Positions 56,301 to 64,000 of a stretch of 64,000 nucleotides of DNA are shown here, one piece after another. How positions within the stretch are numbered: position 1 is the stretch's first letter; the number at the start of each line of letters is the position of its first letter. The notes beneath the pieces were generated by a model, which was not told where the DNA came from, ran no database searches, and worked only from the letters and a program-made list of their open reading frames with translations. The stretch is from Stenopsyche tienmushanensis (taxonomy: Eukaryota > Arthropoda > Insecta > Trichoptera > Stenopsychidae), in the NCBI GenBank assembly GCA_008973525.1, contig WACJ01000224.1, forward strand, positions 1 to 64,000. Reading direction: 5' to 3'. The translations under genes were made by a program, and so were the position numbers.

Positions 56301-56498
56301 TTTTTCCTATAGCTATTATTTATTGTAATTGAGGTAATATTTTTCCACTTTTAATTTATTAAAATATTTCGTTTAAAGTATTTAACTAAATATTTCAAAG
56401 CATTATTAGTATGTATGTATACAGAAAATAATAAAAATAGCTCTAATAAGATATACATAGTTTTCCTGCATATTTTTTTTAAAAATACATATAATTAG

Positions 56499-56655
56499 GA
56501 TCCAAATGCTACATGGCTTTAAAGACAAAAAGAATGAACTGCTGGTATATAAGCAGCCTTTTCTGAGATCTTTGGATGAGAAAACATTTCCCATCAATTA
56601 TTTGGAGCAGTTAGAAAATATGAAAATACTAAGACTTGCTAAAATCATGATTTAA
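56499..56655 (+). CDS. Orphan exon-like open frame 2
   Basis: Preceded by acceptor ACATATAATTAG. A frame reads IQMLHGFKDKKNELLVYKQP, then LRSLDEKTFPINYLEQLENM and KILRLAKIMI before TAA. The protein-like composition and closeness to the previous frame suggest they belong together. Family unknown. Confidence 0.35.
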
Positions 56656-56825
56656 TACTTAGTGGTCGCTAGGGATTCTGATTTCTCGATGATTTTAATT
56701 TCTCAAGAAATTTTCATGAATAAAAAAATGTATGTAAAAGAATAAATTATTGTATATAAATATTATTATCTTAGAATGTGTATAGTAGTATGGTTAATAT
56801 TTAAATTTTAATTACATCACTTCAT

Positions 56826-57112
56826 ATCGTAGGTAACGTAGGTAGAGTGATTTAGATCCTAGACACTTAATGTAAAGGATCGGGTTCAAATTTAGATTGT
56901 GAAGAGAAAAAAATCATTGTACCAACAAATTTGAAAGATCGAAAATATGAATATTTCCGATCGATCGTCTCGGTCTAGATTTACTTCTTGGATTTGAAAG
57001 AGTAATTTAATTTGCACCAGATTCTCTCCTCTTCTTCAAGAATTATAATTCCTATCCAAATAATCCTATCTTATGCTAGGAAAATGAGAAACCACCACTA
57101 TGGCCATAGATA
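56826..57112 (+). repeat. tRNA-derived SINE (family E), copy 3
   Basis: TAGGTAGAGTGAT (A-box-like, 56,839) and GGGTTCAAATTT (B-box-like, 56,882) are spaced as in a tRNA gene. Between them ACACTTAATGTAAAGGAT follows the anticodon arm. The body ends GATTCTCTCCTCTTC and AATAATCCTATCTT. Confidence 0.7.
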
Positions 57113-57399
57113 ATTGGAGAATTTTTAATTATTAACACTGATATGAAATATCTTATTCGTATTTTTGCAAAAGATAATGAAATTGAAATTAACTAAATAA
57201 TATGCACACGTGGCATAAATTGAAACAGCCTTTCGTATAAGCATTTTCAGTAGTATTGGTCAATGATAGGGATGTTCTGCTTTTAAACTATTTTAGTATC
57301 ACGGCAGAAATTTTATTTACGTAAATTCAAAGTCCATTATTACTAAGATACATGTTTTATTACTTATGAAGTACAATAGCTATTGGCATAATAAATAAA

Positions 57400-58090
57400 C
57401 GATGGGAAATGGGGTGTAAGAAATATATAAGTAGAACACAAAATGGTTTCATTAGAAATTTAATGCTGAATGACTTTCTCAAAAAAGAGACTGTAACGCG
57501 CGCTATTATAAATATTTACGATGTACTAGGGGCTATTTTAAGTGGAAATTTTGATTTAAAAATTTCCCTGAAAGTTGGATGGGTAAGGTGAATGCCGTCA
57601 CATTGTCTGCTGAAATCGAAAGTAATCGAAAGGAAAAGTAATAATTGAAAAAATATCGGTCAATCTCGGATACTTATGGTTGAGTATTCAAAGAAATCTG
57701 AAAATAATCGGGAAGGTGTGGAAACAAGAAAGATGGGTGCCGCACGATTTAAACAAAGAGAACCTGGTCGACAGCATTAACACATGCGAAAAACTTCTAA
57801 AAATGGAATCCAAAACGCCGTTTTTAGGCGACCTTATAACTGGAGATGAGAAATGAGTTCTTTACTTTAATTATGGATGTAACAATTATTGGCTATCGAA
57901 GGGTCAGATAGCAAAACCCACCCCTAAGTCTGATATGTTAACAAAAAAATATCCTATGCAGGATGGGAAAAATTTCAAAACACACAATGAGGTCAAAAAT
58001 GGACTTTTAGAATATTTTCGTTCAAAGCCCGCGATGTTTTATGACAGAGGCATTAAATTATTACTAGATATGTGGAGAGAGGTAAGGATG
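57400..58090 (+). pseudogene. mariner transposase pseudogene with internal deletion
   Basis: Reading across frames: ETVTRAIINIYDV and SGNFDLK (linker before the second DNA-binding motif), then IGKVWKQERWVPHDLNKENL, KLLKMESKTPFLGDLITGDE (first catalytic aspartate in TGDE), and NYWLSKGQIAKPTPKSD. At about 57,945 it jumps straight to DGKNFKTHNEVKNGLLEYF and GIKLLLDMW, the C terminus. About 150 codons holding the second and third catalytic residues are missing between these blocks. A stop follows TGDEK. It belongs to a different mariner lineage from the 16.75-kb copy. Confidence 0.8.
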
Positions 58091-59573
58091 GAAATTTCAT
58101 TTTGTAATTATATGTTATATTTGTTAGCATTCAAGCCATCAAGTGTTACCAATATTAATTCACTATTAACGATAAAGATTATATATACATATGATTATAT
58201 TAGGGCTTGAATTGGATTGGATTGGATTAAAAATGCAAATGATACCCCTTTCAGATATTTCGAGCCATCATTAGCCAAAGAAAATATCCACATTAGCAAT
58301 GTTTATTTGACATATACAACTTATTTTTATACCAAATTGATAGATCCTGATATGATTGATTTGTAAAGATCACTTAGAATGTACTTATTGATACAATAAT
58401 TATATTTAATTGTATATATTATAAGAGTATTATATATTATACAGTTATAATATATACAATTTTGGGATTTTAATAATTATTTTAAATTTCGATTTAAGTT
58501 TTTCCATCACTAGCAGCAGTAAAGGAGCTATGCAATGTATTAGTGCACTTACTCTAGTGGGATGAGAAACAAAGCGTTGGTTGCAACCAGCAATATTATT
58601 TCAAAATGCATTAAACCAAGTGTATTTTTTATATTTTTTTATATCGAAATAATTAAATTGAATTAATAAATCATAATATCCAAATCCTGCCATAATTACT
58701 AATTGGTAATTTCCATATCTAAAAGTATTTCCAACTTTCTATCGCATACATTTGAACCAAAGAACGGAATTGAAAGTATCTTTGGCTTATGTTATCCTGT
58801 CACTAAAAAATAAATATAGAAATTTCTTTGTGCAAATTTCAAGCACGCATGCTATTTAAATTTCAGTTTTACGATGTCTTAGGAGATGTGAATTGATTTA
58901 ACATTGACATTTTTATATATTTACTTGTTAAAATATATTTTATATGTTTATATAATTGTTAATTTTGGCTTTAAATTGGATAAAAGCAGAAATTTTAAAT
59001 GGCATCCATAACAGAACACAGATGTATTATCATACCTTACATAACAACCAATAATTAAAAAATCTAGATTATCAAAATGATAAAAGATTTCAAAACCAAG
59101 CTGAATATATGTACTTCCTACATAGTCCTTAAATGAGATGATATCATTGATTCAGAATTGTGTAAAAAATTAAAATACAACCGTATTTGGTCAAAAAAAT
59201 AACCCAATGCGGAGAGTGATTACAAAAATATCAGAACTCGCTCAGATCATAATTTACATATTAAAATCGCTCACAATAAATACATTGCATACAAAGCACT
59301 TAAAATGATTTTGTTCTTTCGCAAATGTCATAATTCTCAATATTTTAAGGCCAAGGATTTCACTGCACAATAGCAGAAAGAGAATAGTTCGAAAACGAGT
59401 CTTGAAATCAATGGAAACATAATACGAGGAGCAAAGTTCATACAGTGCGCGTCAACAAACAACTATTTTAGGCTATTTTAAAATAAATTATGTCAAAACA
59501 TTATCATGAATTTATGACCATATGATCTATTTTTCAGTTCTAGTGGCTATGTAAACAGACATTTTTTTACATA
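58091..59573. other. AT-rich spacer
   Basis: GCGTTGGTTGCAACCAGCA at about 58,574 resembles the U core but stands alone. No gene is seen. Confidence 0.4.
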
Positions 59574-60470
59574 TAGGCTGTTTTGTACATGGACCTACAT
59601 ATTTTTTGAGGTCTTTTGCTACGTTTCACACATAGACCCTATGTCCTAAGTGTCAGGGTTACCGAAATAGAATTTTTATCAACATTTAAAAAAAAATCAA
59701 AATTTCACCTTTAAATCGTCATAACTTTTTAATTTGTGATCTTAATAATAGTTTTAAAAAGTTCTCAAAAGTATAGCTTTTCCAACGATATGCTACATGT
59801 TATATAAATCATTCAATAAGTCGTTAAACTTTAAGAGGTACCAGTTTGCTAGGGTTGGGGTTAAGAGAATACTTTTTTGAACTTTTTGGACGTGCTTTAT
59901 TCCGTGGCTTGCACGGGCTGTAGATCTGACACCAATAGATTTCTTTGTCTAGGGATGTGCAAAAGAATTAATTTATACGACAGAGGTGCCCACAAAAAAA
60001 TCTAATTGAAGGAATAATCGCTGCCTTTTCAAAAATGAACGAAGAACTACAACCTCAGACGACTACAGTCGAAATAAGGAAATGGTGTCGTGCGTGCATA
60101 CAAAACACCGGTGTCCAATTTGAACAAATTTTATAAATAAATTTAACTAAAACATCTTAAGCATAAAAAGTATTTTCTTAAGCCTGACCCTGCTAAACTG
60201 GTACCTATTCAAGTTTAACGACTTTTTGAATGATTTGTATGACGTGGCATATTGTTAGAAAGGTTATAATCTTGATCATTTTATAAAGCTAAAAAAAGTT
60301 CAAGATAATTATTAAGTTTTTGTTTATAGAATTTAAATATTGATATTTCAGAGATTTTGGATGCTCAGAAGTATTTTTTTTTAAACTAATTGCTCAGTTT
60401 TTCAAGTATTAGAGTAAATTTTAAATTAAAAGGGGCACTTTTTAACAAAAAAAAAAAACATTTAAGGAAA
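59574..60470 (+). pseudogene. Tc1-like element (family Y) with transposase remains
   Basis: Left terminus TAGGCTGTTTTGTACATGG as in the 33.86-kb MITE. Long inner inverted repeats follow (about 59,780-59,880 against 60,170-60,290; both hold GGTACCAGTTT and AAATCATTCAA). Between them the plus strand reads RAVDLTPIDFFV and GCAKELIYTTEVPTK, then after a frameshift AAFSKMNEELQPQTTTVEI and WCRACIQNTGVQFEQIL. This is the C-terminal part of a Tc1/mariner transposase of the type with DLTPxDFFLWG and a CIxxxGxxFE tail. The N-terminal half and right terminus are missing. Confidence 0.7.
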
Positions 60471-61711
60471 AATTGCTAAGAATTACAATGAACACGCTTG
60501 ATATCATGATACTTGAGTGAGTTTATGTCTCATAGACATTGAGTAATTTTAAAATAAGTGAGCATAGAGTGGCAAAAGCTAAGTGTACATTATTCGAGGA
60601 AATACGTTATGTAACGATGGCAATTGAATTAAATTATGTCCGTAGGAGTGTAGAGAGGCCACGTTTTCGTTATGGCGTAAGGAACTAGTTGGCGTGTCCT
60701 GAAGACCCCGAGGAACGACAGGATCGAATTCAATTAAGAAGGTGGAAAAGACGAAGCAGTGTCCCGGGTGTCAGCATCCGTGCCAGTGTATGAATAATAA
60801 ATGCGAGATAATCCTGTTGGTCTGATTGACTCGGTACGTGGGCACACACGCAAAATTGATTTCGACCGATCCCGGACCGAACCCTCAAATAAATGAAGTG
60901 TTAGTGGCTCGCGTTCTCTTCTCATACATCGTTTGGATGCTGCGTGTGGCCATCTAATGATTCTGCCGACCTATTCCCTTTTTTTTGAAAATTGAATATG
61001 TAGACCATCCGTACTTTATTTTCACAATGAAGCGGATTTCCTACTGCGATTTCGCGCCGTCTGCGAGAGAGAAAATTTTGACGAAGACAAACAACGAAAC
61101 GGATCTCGAATTCAAATGTTAGAGCAAATTCGACCACATAAAAAAATAGTGGCAAGAATTTAACAATAGATTTATCTATATGATTATGAGATGTGATTTA
61201 TCAGTAAGAATGTAGTCTATGTTTGTAGTGCTAAAGAAAATAGTAATATTTGAGTTTCCATGACAGATTAATATTCTCTTTTTTTTGGAAAAATTTGAAC
61301 GGCCATGGTTGGAAAAATTTAAATTGATAAAACTTTTGCATTTACTGGACCAGTTATCAACTTTAACTGCAAAAAGCTCATCGAATAATTTTTTTATAAG
61401 TTGTTTTATGTAATTAATAGAACTAGAATAGAGTGGAAATATCGTACCATTAAAATTGACACCATAACCATTTGATGAGTACAGTCGCTTTTTGTTTCTT
61501 TCTTTCTTATTTTTAATGCTAAATCTTCATAAATGAAAGAAAATAAAGTATTTAGAGAATTACTCTCGCCACCTGTTACACAATGGGTATATGATGGTGG
61601 CCTTTGTTTGATTAAAATACCGATTTTTTTAATATTCATTGTTTCGGTGCATTTTATAAAAAAATAAATTATGTTGTAATTACTCTTTGAAGTTTAAAGC
61701 ACGCTTTTTAA
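60471..61711. other. Spacer with a GC-richer patch
   Basis: 60,650-61,150 is GC-richer (GGCGTGTCCTGAAGACCCCG, CGATCCCGGACCGAACCCTC) with minus frames at 60,734-61,155 that I do not recognise. LTR debris or a regulatory region are both possible. The rest is AT-rich. Confidence 0.35.
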
Positions 61712-61985
61712 TCGCATAATGCACACTCGCTCTCGTCTCAAGGACCGACTTAACCACCGTATTACGCGCGCATTCTTTCTCTTCTCGTCCCCGCAGCCCA
61801 AACTTCATTTCACCAGACTAATATGCGCCAACATGGTGCATCCATACAATATTTTTACTATGCTTATGTTATTCTCGCAAGCGTAAATAGTAAGTTGACA
61901 ATGTTTTAACGCAATCGGATGAACGGTATGGAAGCGCATTAAATACGTACAAACAGATATAATAATTTTTATATATTAGATAATG
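61712..61985 (+). repeat. SINE / LINE-tail family C, copy 4 (5'-truncated)
   Basis: Starts at AATGCACACTCGCTCTCG, inside the body, and is nearly identical to 55,620-55,835. It ends TATATATTAGATAATG. Confidence 0.75.
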
Positions 61986-62120
61986 CCAAATATATGTATT
62001 ACAGTAATACAATTTTTTTTTAAATACATTTAAATGAATGTGCCATATAATTTTTTAAAAATCAATTATGTTATTTCATTAAGGTAGAATTATACTATTT
62101 TTTTGCAAAGTACTATAATT

Positions 62121-62145
62121 GCTTCCAAACTTATTGTCTGTAGTG
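62121..62145 (-). repeat. Tc1-like terminal repeat, solo
   Basis: GCTTCCAAACTTATTGTCTG is the complement of a variant of the end at 27,752. No transposase is adjacent. Confidence 0.4.
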
Positions 62146-63119
62146 TTTGTGTTAAATTGATTGACCAGCAAGATTCAAACATTTTCAATACCATTACACA
62201 AGGACGAGATGCGATTCACTTTAAAACAACTTTTTATTGCCCCGTTGGATACATAAACGCGTTCATTCCATGAATAGTGAAAAGAATCAATTATAATAGA
62301 TTTCAATAGATGCTGGAATTAGATGCATAATGAAAGCAGGGGTGCCATGCCAGCGATGGCTGAGCCGACAAACGCACATAAACTGTGCTCTAGAGGATCT
62401 ATATTGAAGGTACAATTTTCACTACATGCTGCTAAATTCTGGTCGCGTACTCAGTTTATTAGTGTTGTCTATTCCGCTTTTGGGTGAATCTTCTCCACCC
62501 TTAGTCCCCCTGCACATACGCGCGTACCACCTTTTGATGGGTGCGTGTGTATAAGGACTACTGCCCTGCTCTATTTAAAATTAGGAGCAACTTGTCTCTT
62601 ATTAATAATGTCAAACACAGACAAATGTAAAAATTATATTATGCATTGATAACCACTGGTCGTGATAATAATTGTTTTTTTTGTTGTTGTTTTCCTCATA
62701 GCGATAAACCAGTTTTATTATATTTTAGCATGACATTTTACTCTAAAGAAACTCATATACTCCTAATACATTTTTCCAATTTTAGATTCTTCGAGCGGAA
62801 TATGTTGCGTTGCTTAACTTCTTAGTCACCGCCGGTTTGATAAAACGGCACCTCCCATCGCCGCGTATTTTTAATGTGAAAATAAACGTTATTTTACTAA
62901 TAAATAAATATTTTTAATATTTTTCACTCACACAATTGGTGGGTCACAATTGATCAGGATATAATTTGCATGAAAAAACGACACTTGATTTTCACTAGGG
63001 TTGTCTCACAAATATTTTAAAAGTTATATGCACGATTGTTAAATTTGATATGTTGTAATTTTATAGTCTCAAAAATACACACACATATATATTATACACA
63101 ATAAAATAAATAATAATTT
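62146..63119. other. Spacer next to piggyBac relic
   Basis: 62,330-62,600 is GC-richer, with CACATACGCGCGTACCACC. It may include the downstream end of the piggyBac element, but I could not identify its terminal repeat or TTAA site. Confidence 0.35.
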
Positions 63120-64000
63120 TGATTATGGTATATTTTGAAGCAAGACACAAAACGCATCTCTTCCTTTTTACATCGAACATTTTATCCACATCAGTTAAGA
63201 AAATGCTGTTTTGCTCTTCTAAGCGAAAAGGTAAAGGTCTTGCATTTTCTTGTAGTTTTTGGATCGTTTGGATAATGTATTTGAATCACCTGTCGAATCA
63301 CTGCCAACTAAAAATCACCAAGTGTGATATGTTTCCCGGTTTTCTCTCCGAATGCCTAGTATACATTTAGTATGCATAAATCGACGAGATGGAACAAAAC
63401 TTTTTTGTATCATTTGATGGTTTTTCTGATAACCGATTCAGGTTTCATTCTGGAATCGCCATTTTGTTGATCTATTTTTTTGATACAATTATATTTCCTG
63501 GGTGCTTTGTGGATAGCATCGTCAGTTCTCGCCTGTCTTTCCACATTTGTGCGAGCATTTTTCTATTTTTCGTGTGACAAATTTCCGTTTCACCTTTGAC
63601 CAATCTTCTATAAAATTTAGGCATACCAATCCGATTTTTTCACACGGTTTCACACCAATCGGTTTGAAACGAATGCAGCGTTCGAAACAAAGTCGGACTG
63701 GTGTACGAATTATCCACGTATAATGGGTGATTTTTATTCAAATATGGTGTCATTAAGGTCATTTTCACTTACGCCCAATTTATAGTTTTTGTTTAGCTCC
63801 GTAGTAGTTCCAATATAAATTATGAAATCCAAAACAATTCTACTTTTGCAATCACACAAAACAAAAAACTTAATTCCAAAGCGTCTTCTTTTCGACGGAG
63901 TGTACCGTTTGAAGAGTAGTCTCCCTTTGAAGAGAAAAATACTTTCATCGATGCAAAATTTTTGGAAAGGATAAAAGTTATTTTTGAAATTACGTTAAGT
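63120..64000 (-). pseudogene. piggyBac transposase pseudogene, runs off the right edge
   Basis: Reading the complement from the right edge: PFQKFCIDESIFLFKGR (first catalytic aspartate), YTPSKRRRFGIKFFVLCDC, YVDNSYTSPTLF (second catalytic block; usual form YVDNWYTSPxLF), then decayed stretches, AVIRQV, YKKVLFHLVDLCILNVY, GEKTGKHITLGDF and finally KRKRCVLC, the start of the cysteine-rich C-terminal finger. Order and spacing fit PGBD4-like piggyBac transposases. Frameshifts and stops show it is dead. The N-terminal part lies beyond the window. The plus-strand frames at 63,119-63,577 are antisense shadows. Confidence 0.85.

Noticed and set aside
63119..63577. Two plus-strand frames of 83 and 62 codons
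   Set aside because: The opposite strand is clearly piggyBac transposase; these are shadows.
1..64000. CRISPR arrays, ribosomal RNA genes, bacterial operons or viral genomes
   Set aside because: No regularly spaced repeats, no rRNA core sequences and no dense coding are visible; the window is eukaryotic and transposon-rich.

Overview
The window is an AT-rich, gene-poor stretch of a eukaryotic nuclear genome, most likely an insect. The evidence is the mix of decayed mariner, piggyBac, Tigger/pogo, Tc1-like and ZBED-type hAT elements, a tRNA-derived SINE, a LINE 3' family ending in GATGATGAT, GT-AG introns, and a TATA box plus TCAGT initiator of arthropod type. No bacterial operons, ribosomal RNA genes or CRISPR arrays are visible. 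I cannot name the species from sequence alone.

Layout. 0-5 kb and 21-27 kb hold about eight copies of a short repeat (family A). 6.7-10.3 kb holds two hAT relics flanking a minus-strand mariner relic and an LTR-like island. 12.5-18.3 kb holds a SINE/LINE tail, a Tc1-like terminal repeat, a truncated LINE tail, a TATA/TCAGT promoter, a mariner and a mariner-derived deletion element (family S). 19.7-24.4 kb holds a Tigger end, a tRNA-derived SINE, a hAT MITE with family A nested in it, and a TAA-flanked inverted-repeat element. 28.3-30.1 kb holds a second family S copy and the best-preserved hAT transposase. 46.5-50.4 kb holds Tigger, family S and SINE copies. 51.6-64 kb holds further SINE copies, a mariner, a Tc1-like element and a piggyBac transposase running off the right edge.

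The most interesting region is 31-55 kb. The + strand carries a spliced gene whose last three exons can be read directly (35,209-35,349, 35,646-35,726, 35,860-35,963). The internal exons are short, multiples of three, and all introns interrupt the codon after its first base. Around it are many diverged copies of the same exons with their intronic flanks: at least eight relatives of the 81-base exon (36.5-44.4 kb), four or more of the CxP-G ending exon (52.1-54.8 kb), and V-type exon relics (31.3-33.5 kb). This looks like a fast-evolving multi-microexon gene family that is duplicating and decaying in place. Its architecture recalls the microexon effector genes of sap-feeding insects, but I could not show homology. 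A complete 1.96-kb non-autonomous LINE with tandem 5' monomers and 11-base target-site duplications sits inside this cluster.

Apart from that gene, I see no intact protein-coding gene. The remaining open frames are transposase relics, antisense shadows or short orphans.
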